Of a stretch of 64,000 bases of DNA, positions 35,157 through 43,561 are shown piece by piece. The notes beneath the pieces were generated by a model. It searched no databases. It was given only the letters and a program-made list of their open reading frames with translations, and had not been told where the DNA came from. The translations under genes were made by a program, and so were the position numbers. Every line of letters starts with the position of its first letter. The first letter of the stretch is position 1. The DNA is from Mycobacterium intracellulare ATCC 13950 (GTDB lineage Bacteria; Actinomycetota; Actinomycetes; Mycobacteriales; Mycobacteriaceae). Location: NCBI RefSeq assembly GCF_000277125.1, contig NC_016946.1, positions 4,216,001 to 4,280,000 of the forward strand. Reading direction: 5' to 3'.

Positions 35157-35615
35157 GTGGGCGGCGCGGCCACTCCGGGCATCGTCGCGTTGATGAAAGC
35201 CGGTGTGCCGCACCAGGTTCTGCACTTCGACGCGGTCACCGACCTGTCCGAGTCGTCCGACGTCGCGCCCGAACAGGTCTTCAAGACCCTGATCGTCGCC
35301 CTGCCGGGTGAGCTGGCCGTCGCGATCGTGCCGGTGCCGTGGCGGTTGTCGCTGAAGGCGGTCGCCGCGGCGCTGGGTGTGCCCAAGGCCGTCATGGCCG
35401 AGCCGGCCGCCGCCGAGCGGGCCACCGGCTATGTGGTGGGCGGCATTTCGCCGTTCGGTCAGCGCAAGCGGCTCCGCACGGTCCTGGACGGCTCCGCGCT
35501 GCGCTGGGATCGGATCCTGTGCAGCGCCGGCAAGCGGCATTACGACGTCGCGGTCGCGCCCCGGGACCTGATCCGCCTCACCGGCGCGATCACCGCCGAC
35601 ATCAGCCGAACGTGA
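35157..35615 (+). CDS. YbaK/aminoacyl-tRNA deacylase (Cys-tRNA(Pro) deacylase type)
   Basis: This 152-residue YbaK-fold protein has the editing-domain Lys in QVFKTLIVAL (about residue 43), GYVVGGISPFGQRKRL and the C-terminal VAPRDLIRLTGA. It hydrolyses mischarged tRNA such as Cys-tRNA(Pro). GGAGG lies 7 nt before the GTG, just after the second family B repeat. In M. tuberculosis the region is annotated as two fragments (Rv3224A/Rv3224B); here it is intact. Its 3' end overlaps the convergent dehydrogenase gene by 14 bp. Confidence 0.9.
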   Translation: MGGAATPGIVALMKAGVPHQVLHFDAVTDLSESSDVAPEQVFKTLIVALPGELAVAIVPVPWRLSLKAVAAALGVPKAVMAEPAAAERATGYVVGGISPFGQRKRLRTVLDGSALRWDRILCSAGKRHYDVAVAPRDLIRLTGAITADISRT

Positions 35616-36612
35616 CGACGACCTTGTCCGCGGCGCCCGGAGTCTGGGCGAGCTCGAGCGCATCACCGACGCTGCCGAACGGGATGGTGTGGCTGACGAT
35701 CAGCGCGTACTTCTCCCAGTTCGCGACGAGATCCTTGGTCACCTCGAAGATTTCGTCGGGGTAGCCCATGCTCCCGAGCAGGGTGATCTCGTTGCTCATC
35801 AGGTTGATGAGGTCGACGGGCACCGGCTCCTTGTGGACGCCGACGATGCCGACGGTGGCGCCCTTTTGCGCCGCGGCGAGCGCGGTGTTGACGACGGCGG
35901 GCACACCGGCCGCGTCGAGATAGATGTTCGTGCCGGCCTTTCCGGGGTACATGGAATCGCCCGCGCCGTGCAGTTCGATCAGCCGCGCCACCACGTCCTC
36001 GTCGGCGGAGTTGATGACGGCGTCGGCGCCGATCTGCAGCGCCTTGTCCAGCCGGCCGGGGAGCAGGTCCACGACGACGACGTGGCTCACGCCAAGGGAT
36101 TTGAAGGCCAGCGTGGCGCCCAGGCCGATCGGTCCGGCGCCGAACACGGCGACCTTGTCCGTCGGCTTGGGTCGGCACCGGTTGGCGCCGTGGCGCGCGA
36201 CGGCCATCGGCTCGTTGAGCGCCGCGACCTCCCACGGGACGTGGTCGGGGATGACCTCGAGACTCGTTCCGCGTACGACGTTTTCGATGAGCAGGTAGTC
36301 GGCGAGCGCGCCGCTGGGCCCGCCGTTGCCGATGATGCCGCTCGGGGCGGCCATCGGGTTGATGACGACGTGGTCGCCGACGGCCAGGCCGCTCACCTTC
36401 GCGCCGACCTCGGCGATCTCCCCGGCGGGCTCGTGTCCGAGCGGCGTGTGTCCCTGGCGCGGGGGCAGCCCGCCGATGGTGATGTAGAAGGCGTCCGAGC
36501 CGCAGATGCCGCAGGCGCGCATCCGGACCAGTACGTCGTTGGGGCCCACCGTGGGACGCTCGGCGTCGAGCACCTCGGCCTTGCCCGGGCCGGTGACCAT
36601 TGACATCTTCAT
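35602..36612 (-). CDS. Zinc-type alcohol dehydrogenase (MDR family)
   Basis: This 336-residue medium-chain dehydrogenase has the catalytic-zinc Cys in CGICGSD (about residue 37), GHEPAGEI (about 64) and the Rossmann motif VFGAGPIGLGA. The four-Cys structural-zinc lobe seen in classical ADH is missing: NPMAAPSGIIGNGG occupies its place. AGGAG lies about 10 nt before the ATG. It ends a five-gene minus-strand operon with VOC, sulfotransferase, SDR and MBL-fold genes. It probably oxidises an alcohol intermediate of that pathway; the substrate is unknown. Confidence 0.87.
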   Translation of the reverse strand: MKMSMVTGPGKAEVLDAERPTVGPNDVLVRMRACGICGSDAFYITIGGLPPRQGHTPLGHEPAGEIAEVGAKVSGLAVGDHVVINPMAAPSGIIGNGGPSGALADYLLIENVVRGTSLEVIPDHVPWEVAALNEPMAVARHGANRCRPKPTDKVAVFGAGPIGLGATLAFKSLGVSHVVVVDLLPGRLDKALQIGADAVINSADEDVVARLIELHGAGDSMYPGKAGTNIYLDAAGVPAVVNTALAAAQKGATVGIVGVHKEPVPVDLINLMSNEITLLGSMGYPDEIFEVTKDLVANWEKYALIVSHTIPFGSVGDALELAQTPGAADKVVVTFG

Positions 36613-36634
36613 CGGTGACTCCTCGGTCTTACGG

Positions 36635-37084
36635 TCAAGCCGCCATGGATTGCAGAAACCCCGGCCAGTCGGGAAACAGTGCCCGGTCCACGATCTCGAT
36701 GCGGACTCCAGCCGGGTCGACGTAGTAGGCGAACATCGACAGCGTCTCGCCGCTGGGTCGCGCCTCCAGCCGGTACCCGCTGCGTTCGAGTTGCGCTGCG
36801 GCACCGGCCATGTCGTCGACCCAGTAGCCGAGGTGGTGGGCGCCGCCCCTGGGCGGCGGGGTCCAGATCGTGCCGGGCACCGCCTGAATCACTTCCAGGT
36901 GCGGTGCGTCCACCGAGTACACAAAGCGGAACGGCACCTCGATGTCGCCGTCCGCGGTGGCCACGCTCAACGCGGCATCGACCGGTTTGGTCCACCGGTA
37001 CCCCATCACCCTGGTGAGCCGTTCGGCGGCGGCGGCCATATCGTCAACCACCAGCCCGGTGTGATAGCAGTCCGCCGGGTTCAT
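36635..37084 (-). CDS. VOC (glyoxalase/bleomycin-resistance) superfamily protein
   Basis: This 149-residue protein has two paired beta-alpha-beta modules with the four metal-ligand positions: His in CYHTGLVVDDM (about 8), Glu in HLEVIQ, His in AHHLGYWVDDM (about 82) and Glu in RIEIVDR. It is therefore a metal-dependent VOC enzyme of the epimerase, lyase or dioxygenase type. The ATG overlaps the sulfotransferase stop by four bases, and 22 bp separate it from the dehydrogenase. It most likely acts on a pathway intermediate. Confidence 0.85.
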   Translation of the reverse strand: MNPADCYHTGLVVDDMAAAAERLTRVMGYRWTKPVDAALSVATADGDIEVPFRFVYSVDAPHLEVIQAVPGTIWTPPPRGGAHHLGYWVDDMAGAAAQLERSGYRLEARPSGETLSMFAYYVDPAGVRIEIVDRALFPDWPGFLQSMAA

Positions 37085-38271
37085 GCTGTGCCTTCCAGTT
37101 CGATGTCGAACGTATCGAGATATTCGGCGAAGATCGGTTCGAGCGCTTCGACGGTCAGGCCATACTGGTCGAGGGTGTAGGCATTGAGCGCGAACCGGTC
37201 CTGGGGGTGCCCGGCGAGCCAATTGCGCATCCGCGCTTCGGTTTCTGCGGTCAGCGGCTCGTCGGCCCATTCGTAGATGCGCCGCATGACGTCCATCGGG
37301 TCACGCATCATCTCGTGGTAGTACATATGGAAGAAGCGCTCGTCGCCGATGCGATCGCGGGCGCGCAGCGGCCGCTGGACGTGGTAGCGCATCTGCGCCA
37401 TGGCGTTGCGCCCCATGGCATTCAGGTCGATGGCATCGGGATGCAGCACCATCCCCTTGGGCAGCTTCCACAGGTTGCACAGCGACCCCGTCGCCCTGTA
37501 GGGGTCCCGGTGCGCCCAGATCAGCCGGGCGTCGGGGAACACCTTGAGCAGCGCCTCGATGTGCACCGAATGCGACGGCATCTTGAGGCTCCAGTTGCCG
37601 GGCGCGGTGGACTGCAACACCTGCAGGTAACGCTTCTGATATTCGTACGTGCTGGTCATGTCGGCCTCGTGGAACAGCCATTCGGCGTAGCGCGAGGTCG
37701 ACAGGAACGAGTCCCAGGACAGCCCCTTGAAATCCTGATTGTGGATGAACATGTCCTCGGTGGGCCCATCGGCGTCTTCCCAGTGCGGCAGCGGCACTTT
37801 GGCCTGCGTGACCATGTCCAAAATCTTGCGCTGTTCCTCCAGCAGGGCCAGGCAGCGCGCGTCGGTGCGCAGCGCCTCGGTGGTGGCCGGCGGGATCGGG
37901 TGCACGCACTGCCAGTGCAGCAGCGAGCGCCGGGCCGGATCCTGGTCGAGCAGGTAACTGATGACCGTGGTTCCAGTGCGGGGCATGCCCAGCACGATCA
38001 GCGGTCGCTCGACGGGCGCGTCGAGGACTTCGGGGTGCTCCTGGATGTAGGCGTGGACCTGCATGCGCCGCCCGAGCGCGTCGGTGGCGTCGGTGAGGAC
38101 CCGTTCGCGGCCGGAGGGGGTGAACGCGGCCGAACTGTTGAGCTCGTCGAGCATGATGGCCAGGCCGTCTCGCCAAGAATCGGAATCGATTTCGGTGAGG
38201 CCGGTGCGCTGTGCGGCCAGCTTGAAGACGTCGTCGGTGGTCGAGACGTTGTCGAAGTTGTTGTCGCTCAT
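37081..38271 (-). CDS. Sulfotransferase-family protein (PAPS-type P-loop)
   Basis: This 396-residue protein has the 5'-phosphosulfate-binding loop VLGMPRTGTTVISYLL (about residue 100) and the 3'-phosphate motif RLIWAHRDPYRATGS (about 240), marking the Sulfotransferase_3 group common in mycobacteria. Such enzymes transfer sulfate from PAPS to hydroxyl groups of lipids or sterols, though many homologues have no proven activity. It is coupled to the VOC gene by an ATGA overlap and lies 4 bp after the SDR gene. The context suggests a catabolic or lipid-modifying operon. Confidence 0.86.
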   Translation of the reverse strand: MSDNNFDNVSTTDDVFKLAAQRTGLTEIDSDSWRDGLAIMLDELNSSAAFTPSGRERVLTDATDALGRRMQVHAYIQEHPEVLDAPVERPLIVLGMPRTGTTVISYLLDQDPARRSLLHWQCVHPIPPATTEALRTDARCLALLEEQRKILDMVTQAKVPLPHWEDADGPTEDMFIHNQDFKGLSWDSFLSTSRYAEWLFHEADMTSTYEYQKRYLQVLQSTAPGNWSLKMPSHSVHIEALLKVFPDARLIWAHRDPYRATGSLCNLWKLPKGMVLHPDAIDLNAMGRNAMAQMRYHVQRPLRARDRIGDERFFHMYYHEMMRDPMDVMRRIYEWADEPLTAETEARMRNWLAGHPQDRFALNAYTLDQYGLTVEALEPIFAEYLDTFDIELEGTA

Positions 38272-38275
38272 CGTT

Positions 38276-39025
38276 TCAGACCGTCAGGTATCCGCCGTCG
38301 ACGGCGATGGTGGTGCCGGTGATGTACGAGGCGGCGTCGGTACACAGGAACAGCGTCGCGCCGGCGCAGTCCTGGGGCGTGCCGGGCCTGCCCAGGGGCG
38401 TGTGGAAGCCGATCTCGACGTCCATCACCTCGGGAATGCCCATGGCCGGGTGGGTCATTCGGGTGTCGATGAGGCCGGGTGCGATGGCGTTGACCCGGAT
38501 CCCGTCGTTGGCCCACCGCCGCGACAGGTTCATCGTGAGGGCGAGCAGGCCCATCTTCGACGAGGCGTAGCCGGGGACGAACACGGCGGAGCGGAACGCG
38601 GACATCGACACGACGCTGACGACGCTCGCCCCGCCGGGAGCCTGGCTGGACTTGAGCAGGTCATGGCAGCGCATGGTCAGCCGCATCGGGCCGAACATGT
38701 TCTGCGTCACCGACGCGACGTATCCGTCCGGGTCGTATTCGTCACCCGCCGGGTAGGGGCCGCCGGCGTTGTTGATTAAGATGTCCAGTTCACCCAGCGA
38801 ATCCGCCAGGGCGTCAACCGATTTCGGGTCCTGTATCTGGCATTGGCGGTAGGTGTAGGCGCTCAGATCCGTCTCGGAATAGTCCGTGGCGGACCCGCGG
38901 GTGCCGGTGACGGTGACGGCCGCGCCCGCCCCGGCGAATGCGGCGGCGATGGCGTTGCCGATGCCGCTGGTGCCGCCGGTCACCAGCACGGTGGCGCCGG
39001 TGAAATCGAAGTTGACGGTGTTCAT
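38276..39025 (-). CDS. Short-chain dehydrogenase/reductase (operon SDR 1)
   Basis: This 249-residue classical SDR has TGGTSGIG (about residues 15-22), NNAGG, a catalytic Ser in VVSMSAF and the Tyr-x3-Lys in GYASSKMG (about 155), with NAIAPGLIDTRM closing the cofactor site. The ATG overlaps the stop of the upstream MBL-fold gene (ATGA). It probably oxidises or reduces a secondary alcohol in the same pathway as its neighbours. Confidence 0.88.
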   Translation of the reverse strand: MNTVNFDFTGATVLVTGGTSGIGNAIAAAFAGAGAAVTVTGTRGSATDYSETDLSAYTYRQCQIQDPKSVDALADSLGELDILINNAGGPYPAGDEYDPDGYVASVTQNMFGPMRLTMRCHDLLKSSQAPGGASVVSVVSMSAFRSAVFVPGYASSKMGLLALTMNLSRRWANDGIRVNAIAPGLIDTRMTHPAMGIPEVMDVEIGFHTPLGRPGTPQDCAGATLFLCTDAASYITGTTIAVDGGYLTV

Positions 39026-40266
39026 TCGGGTGACCTCAGTTCGTTGATGGATTTGGTGAGCCACGCTTTTTCCCAGAAGTTGTCGGCGTCGGCCAACAGT
39101 GCCTCGTGGGCTTCGGCGGCGACGGCACGTGCCGCCGCGTGCAACGGCTGGGCGGCCAGGATCAGGTCGGTGAGGTGGATGGCCTGCACCGGCCGCCCGA
39201 CCGCCAGGTGCGCGCGGGCCGCGTCCACGAGCGCGTCGGCCCCGGCGGCGCTCACCACATCGGCCGCAACGGAATCCGGTGCGATCCCATACAGTTCGGT
39301 GGTGGAGCGATGCCGGAACCACCCGGTGTACATCTCCCAGATGGCGCGCACGTTCCACGAGGTCTTGCCGTACCCTTCACCGATGTCGAGGTGCTCGGGC
39401 ACGGTGACCTCGCGCATCGCGGTATGGACGTCGGCGCCGGAATTCATCAGTTCGGCGGTGCGGTCGTGCACGGCCTGCATGGCGTCACGCATCGCGCTGA
39501 CTTCCTCCGCGATGCGGTCGGCGCCCTCGATCGGGTCGAAGTGGCCGGTGATCAGCCGCTGCGGTCCGTAGTCGAGCACGGTGTTCAACGACTCGATGTA
39601 GAGAATGGGATCGCGATAGCGGTCGCCGCGGATGGTCATCAGATTCGGGACATGCCCGAATAGCGGGCCGAACAGGTTGCCGGTGAACAGGATTCGCTCC
39701 TGCGGCAGCCACACCACCAGTGCGTCGGTGGTCTCGCCGCCCGGCGTCCACGCCAGCTCGAAGGTACGCCCTCCGACGGTGATGTTGTGGCGCTGGTCGA
39801 AGGTCGTCGTCGGCTCGGGGAACGAGAAGTCGATGGTCGCGGGGTCGAGGGTCTTGAAGTGCTCGAGCACGGCGTCGGAGAACTTCTGGAAGGCGAACGA
39901 CGTCTTGGGCACCCGGTAGCCCATGAGCAGTGTGTTGTCGTCGCGCCAGTACCGGTAGTTGCGGTGCATCACGACGTTGGTGCCCTCGTCGCGCAGCGCC
40001 TTCACCCCGCCCCAATGGTCGGCGTGCCCCTGGGTGACGATGATGGCCCGTGTCGGGCCCGGCACCTCGGCAAAAGCCTTGCGGTGCAGCGGCCCCTCGA
40101 AGACCAGCCCGCTGTTGACGATGACCCGCCCCTCGTCGGTGGCCACCGCGTAGGCATTGGAGACGCCCGGCGACATCCAGACGCCGTCGCCGAGGGCCAG
40201 CGCGGGCGTGTCCGTCGCCGCCGACAGGTCGCCGGCCCCGGGCCGCTCCCGATGAATCCCAGCCAT
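39022..40266 (-). CDS. MBL-fold hydrolase with alkyl-sulfatase dimerisation domain
   Basis: This 414-residue protein has a metallo-beta-lactamase domain followed by a helical dimerisation domain (YTGWFRHRSTTELYGI, about 300) and a short C-terminal lipid-carrier-like region, the layout of SdsA1-type alkylsulfatases. The first metal motif reads TQGHADHWGG where alkylsulfatases have THSHADH, so the first His is Gln. The later Glu-Asn pair reads TGN. The remaining ligands (His, Asp, His, Glu in GGETTD, His in TGHFDP) are kept, so the metal site is altered. It heads the operon opposite an SDR-tetR pair. Confidence 0.83.
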   Translation of the reverse strand: MAGIHRERPGAGDLSAATDTPALALGDGVWMSPGVSNAYAVATDEGRVIVNSGLVFEGPLHRKAFAEVPGPTRAIIVTQGHADHWGGVKALRDEGTNVVMHRNYRYWRDDNTLLMGYRVPKTSFAFQKFSDAVLEHFKTLDPATIDFSFPEPTTTFDQRHNITVGGRTFELAWTPGGETTDALVVWLPQERILFTGNLFGPLFGHVPNLMTIRGDRYRDPILYIESLNTVLDYGPQRLITGHFDPIEGADRIAEEVSAMRDAMQAVHDRTAELMNSGADVHTAMREVTVPEHLDIGEGYGKTSWNVRAIWEMYTGWFRHRSTTELYGIAPDSVAADVVSAAGADALVDAARAHLAVGRPVQAIHLTDLILAAQPLHAAARAVAAEAHEALLADADNFWEKAWLTKSINELRSPE

Positions 40267-40276
40267 GACTGGCGAT

Positions 40277-40294
40277 CCTCTACAGTTCTAGAGG
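40277..40294. promoter_or_regulatory. Palindromic operator in the shared divergent promoter
   Basis: CCTCTA-CAGTTC-TAGAGG is a palindrome with 6-bp arms inside the 42-bp gap between the divergent MBL and SDR genes. TAAAGT (40295-40300) just after it is a -10-like box placed for a leaderless SDR transcript. On the other strand TAGAGG within the palindrome could serve as -10 for the MBL operon. The natural candidate ligand is the TetR protein encoded at 41083. Confidence 0.6.
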
Positions 40295-40308
40295 TAAAGT
40301 CAATATCC

Positions 40309-41079
40309 ATGGGATTGCAGGGTCTGATCGACAAGGTGGCGGTCGTGGTCGGCGGCGCCACCGGCATCGGCGCGGCGACGGCCGCCCGTCTCGCCGGCGA
40401 AGGCTGCCGGGTAATCGTCGGCGACGTCGCCGACGACGGCGCGCGGCGGACGGCCGAACGCATCGCCGCGACCGGCGGCACGGCGACGCACGTGGCCTTC
40501 GACCTGGCGGATCCCGCGTCGGTCGCGGCGCTGATCGACACCGCCGCAACGACTTTCGGCGGCGTGGACCTGCTGTTCAACGTGGGCGCCGACATGAGCA
40601 TCATCCTGGCCGACACCGACGTGGTGGACATCGATTTCGACGTCTGGGATCGGGTGATGGCGGTGAACCTGCGCGGGTATGTGGCCGCGATGAAATACGC
40701 CATCCCGAGAATGCTGGACCGCGGCGGCGGGGCCATCGTCAACATGTCGTCGGCGGCGGCGTTCCAAGGAGAGCCCGCGCGCCCGGCCTATGCCACCGCG
40801 AAGGCAGGCATCGGCGCGCTCACTCGCCACGTCGCGTCGCGGTGGGGGAAGGACAACATCCGGTGCAACGCGGTCGCGCCCGGCTTCACCGCGACCGAGA
40901 CCATCCGCTCGGTGCCGCAGTGGCCGGACCTGGAGGCCGGCGCGCTCAAGCGCATTCGCGGACCGCGCGTCGGCGAGCCCGGCGACATCGCCGCGCTGGT
41001 CGCCTTCCTGCTGTCCAGGGAGGGCGAGTGGATCAACGGTCAGGTCGTCAACATCGACGGCGGCACCGTCCTTCGGTGA
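40309..41079 (+). CDS. Short-chain dehydrogenase/reductase (operon SDR 2)
   Basis: This 256-residue SDR has GGATGIG (about residues 15-21), acidic DVADD after beta-2 indicating NAD preference, the catalytic Ser in NMSSAAAF and the Tyr-x3-Lys in AYATAKAG (about 161). The usual NNAG is replaced by NVGA. It is divergent from the MBL operon and stops 3 bp before the tetR gene, so it is co-transcribed with that regulator. Confidence 0.88.
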   Translation: MGLQGLIDKVAVVVGGATGIGAATAARLAGEGCRVIVGDVADDGARRTAERIAATGGTATHVAFDLADPASVAALIDTAATTFGGVDLLFNVGADMSIILADTDVVDIDFDVWDRVMAVNLRGYVAAMKYAIPRMLDRGGGAIVNMSSAAAFQGEPARPAYATAKAGIGALTRHVASRWGKDNIRCNAVAPGFTATETIRSVPQWPDLEAGALKRIRGPRVGEPGDIAALVAFLLSREGEWINGQVVNIDGGTVLR

Positions 41080-41082
41080 CCC

Positions 41083-41706
41083 ATGGCCGCCAGTACGAGA
41101 TCCCGCAAGCGCGACGGCGATGAACGCCGCCGCGACCTGTGCGACGCGGCGATCCGGGTGCTGGCCGAGCACGGATCGCGTGGACTCACCCATGGGCAGG
41201 TCGACCGCTGCGCCGGCGTCCCCGAGGGCACCACGTCGTACTACTACCGCACCCGCGCGGCCCTGCTGCGCGGCGTCGGCAAGCGGGTGGCCGAGATCGA
41301 CGTCGCCAATTTGCAGTCGGTGATCGATGAGCCGGTCGACCCGGTCTCGCCGTTCGCGCACCTGGCCCGGCTGACCATGATGCAGGCCGACGGGACCGGG
41401 CTGATGCTGAACCGGGCGCGCCACGAGTTGCTGCTGGGCGCCGCGCGCGATCCCGATCTGGCCGAGACGTCACAGGTGTTCGTCGCCCGGATCAACGCGA
41501 TGGCCCGCGACGCCATCGCCCACCTGCAGCCGGACACCCGCGACCCCGAACTGCTGGCCGCGCAGACCACCGCCGTCACGACCTTCATCGCCGGCATCTT
41601 CACCCGGCTGGCCGCCGGCGACCGCACCGTCGGCGACGCCGAGCAACTCACCCGCCTGCTGGAGGCGGTGGCCACCGCCGTGGCGCTCGCGGCGCAGCGG
41701 GGTTAG
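41083..41706 (+). CDS. TetR-family regulator of the divergent SDR/MBL cluster
   Basis: This 207-residue TetR protein has a basic N-terminal tail, the HTH GQVDRCAGVPEGTTSYYY (about residues 38-55) and a helical ligand-binding domain. It is the last gene of the plus-strand arm of a divergent cluster, so it probably represses both arms through the palindrome at 40277-40294. The inducer is likely a pathway substrate or intermediate. Confidence 0.9.
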   Translation: MAASTRSRKRDGDERRRDLCDAAIRVLAEHGSRGLTHGQVDRCAGVPEGTTSYYYRTRAALLRGVGKRVAEIDVANLQSVIDEPVDPVSPFAHLARLTMMQADGTGLMLNRARHELLLGAARDPDLAETSQVFVARINAMARDAIAHLQPDTRDPELLAAQTTAVTTFIAGIFTRLAAGDRTVGDAEQLTRLLEAVATAVALAAQRG

Positions 41707-41729
41707 GCGTCGCGGCGGGTCTGCTGGCC

Positions 41730-41927
41730 ATGGCTGGGCCGTTGACGATTGGCGTGGGCGTCAGAGACGCCGACACGATTCAGACGGAGGGCAATTACCC
41801 GACGCGCGAGGCGTGCCAGAACGCCGGCCCAGGCGTGAAGGCCACGGCGCCGGGAAGCTGGAACAACTTCTGGTGCGTTCCGGACCGTAACGTCAACGGC
41901 AACTGGAAGTTGGTGCTCAGCAACTGA
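41730..41927 (+). CDS. Small secreted-type protein, probably 5'-truncated
   Basis: The 65-codon frame from ATG 41730 encodes a protein with two cysteines (REACQNAG and NFWCVPD) and ends in KLVLSN, like short secreted mycobacterial proteins. Directly upstream the same frame continues through a hydrophobic run (GLGVAAGLLAMAGPLTIGV) that looks like a signal peptide. No start codon was found there before the frame runs into the tetR 3' end. It is either expressed from the internal ATG without its signal or is a gene remnant at a rearrangement junction. Confidence 0.45.
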   Translation: MAGPLTIGVGVRDADTIQTEGNYPTREACQNAGPGVKATAPGSWNNFWCVPDRNVNGNWKLVLSN

Positions 41928-42137
41928 TCCGGCCGTCAGGCGTTGCGCCCCTCGGGTGCACGTGTCATTCGGCGACGCTCCGAACGCGAACAACGACTCG
42001 CAGGAGCGTTTCGTCGTCAAGCCTGCACCTACACCTTCCACCACCCGGAAAAGCTGCTGCGCGACGGAGGCGACGATGAGGCGGTATAGCTCAACACGTC
42101 CCAATTGAGGGGAGACGAACCTATGGGAACTTGACGT

Positions 42138-42569
42138 TCATGCCGCCCATGGGCCCACGCCGCCGACTTTCTCGATCGTGATGTGAGTCAGGTATCCGGG
42201 GGGTGCGTCAGGCGGGGGGAACCCCGTGCCGGGGCCAAAGATAGTCGTTGCGATCTTGTCGAGCAGTTCGGGAGCACCGCCCTCCTCGACGCGCGCCGTG
42301 CCCCTGATCGACAGGTAGGGCGTCTGCGGCCCGCTGCGGTCGGTGGACGCGATGGTCACCGCCACACGGGGATCACGCCGGATGTTGCGGATCTTCTGAT
42401 GCTCCTGCAGATGAGCGGTGACGAGCTCGTCACCGCCGTCGGCTGTACTCTGCACCGTCACCCAGACCAGGCTGACTTGCGGGCTTCCGTCGCGATTGAT
42501 CGTGACAAGCGTGGCCGGGTCGGAACCGATGAGTTGGCGTGCGCTGTCGTTGAGTTTCGTGATGTTCAT
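42138..42569 (-). CDS. PPOX-class flavin/F420-binding protein
   Basis: This 143-residue split-barrel protein has the N-terminal ATLVTINRDGSPQVSLVWV, HQKIRNIRRDPRVAVTI and YLSIRGTARVEEGG blocks of the pyridoxamine-phosphate-oxidase-like family. In mycobacteria many members are F420-dependent reductases (FDOR-B). The substrate is unknown. The ATG is followed upstream by a gap of about 220 bp without a convincing gene. Confidence 0.85.
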   Translation of the reverse strand: MNITKLNDSARQLIGSDPATLVTINRDGSPQVSLVWVTVQSTADGGDELVTAHLQEHQKIRNIRRDPRVAVTIASTDRSGPQTPYLSIRGTARVEEGGAPELLDKIATTIFGPGTGFPPPDAPPGYLTHITIEKVGGVGPWAA

Positions 42570-42788
42570 TGCGTTCTCCTGATTCGTCGTGGTCCCGGGC
42601 GTTTCGGCTGCCTATCCATACGACGAAGAAGCTGTGCGTGATCCGACAACCCGGCCGTCGCGCTGCTGGCGGCCGGCGAAGAACTACGGAAGCGCAAAAG
42701 ACGACGCGAAATCGCGCTTGCCCTTAGGCAAATCGGTTATTCAGACGTCCACGCGGTCCCGAGCGCAGTAATAGCGGCCAGCCGAGCG

Positions 42789-43553
42789 CTACAGGATTTT
42801 CATCTGCTCGGGCTCCGGCTCGGCCGGCTCGAGTAGCTGCGGGCCGTTGTTGCGCACGTTGTTGACCAGCGTCGACACCTCACGCGTGCGGATGGCGCGC
42901 ACGTCGGGCGTGCGGGCCAGCAGTTTTTCGTCGATCGGGGCGTCGGGGTCGAGCCATCGGTCCCAATCGCGTTCGGGCATCACCAACGGCATCCGATCGT
43001 GGATCTGCGCGAGCTCCCCGGGCGCGTCGGTGGTGATGATTGTGCAGCTCAGCAGGGGCGACGCGTCCTTGGCCGGCTTCCATACCGACCACAGGCCCGC
43101 CATGAACAGCGGCTCGCCGTCCTCCCGGTACATGAAAAACGGTGTCTTGCGAGACTTCTTGCCGGCCGCGGCGTCGGAATTGACCCGCCATTCGTAGTAG
43201 CCGTCCATCGGGATCAGGCAACGCTTGGACTTGGCGCTGGTCCGGAAGGCCGGCGAGCTGGTGACCTTGTCGGCGCGGGCGTTGATCAGCATCGGACCCT
43301 TGGTTTCGGGCGCGCCGTCGGCGCCCGCCTTGGCCCACGGCGGCACCAAGCCCCAGCGCATCAGCCGCACCCGCCGCGTCGGCTCGTCCTCGGGTTCGGA
43401 ATGCCGGCTGACGACGGTCGCGATGGTCGAGGTCGGAGCCACGTTGTAGTTGGGCGCGCTCGAATCGGCGTCGGCGCCGGTGGTCTCGTCGATCGCCTTG
43501 ATCTTCTGGGCCAACAGGGCCGGGTCGGTCGTGACCGCAAACCGTCCGCACAT
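42789..43553 (-). CDS. SRAP-domain abasic-site DNA-protein crosslinking protein (YedK/HMCES type)
   Basis: This 254-residue protein starts MCGRF, so Cys 2 becomes the catalytic N-terminal residue after Met removal. Other active-site residues are the Asn in NYNVAPT, the Glu in DGYYEW and the His in IHDRMP. SRAP proteins form a thiazolidine crosslink with abasic sites in single-stranded DNA and protect replication forks. It corresponds to Rv3226c. GGAGG lies about 4 nt before the ATG, and the hairpin tandem repeat starts just upstream. Confidence 0.94.
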   Translation of the reverse strand: MCGRFAVTTDPALLAQKIKAIDETTGADADSSAPNYNVAPTSTIATVVSRHSEPEDEPTRRVRLMRWGLVPPWAKAGADGAPETKGPMLINARADKVTSSPAFRTSAKSKRCLIPMDGYYEWRVNSDAAAGKKSRKTPFFMYREDGEPLFMAGLWSVWKPAKDASPLLSCTIITTDAPGELAQIHDRMPLVMPERDWDRWLDPDAPIDEKLLARTPDVRAIRTREVSTLVNNVRNNGPQLLEPAEPEPEQMKIL

Positions 43554-43561
43554 ACCTCCAT

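Noticed and set aside
41703..42104. 133-codon minus-strand ORF over the small secreted-type gene
   Set aside because: No homology features or RBS. The 210-bp gap after 41927 holds no other signal.
42589..42771. 60-codon plus-strand ORF between the PPOX and SRAP genes
   Set aside because: No RBS, no domain and atypical composition.
42642..42836. Plus-strand frame encoding LRKRKRRREIALALRQIGYS-like sequence
   Set aside because: It looks protein-like, but has no start codon and its end overlaps the SRAP gene. Possibly a gene remnant, not supportable as a CDS.
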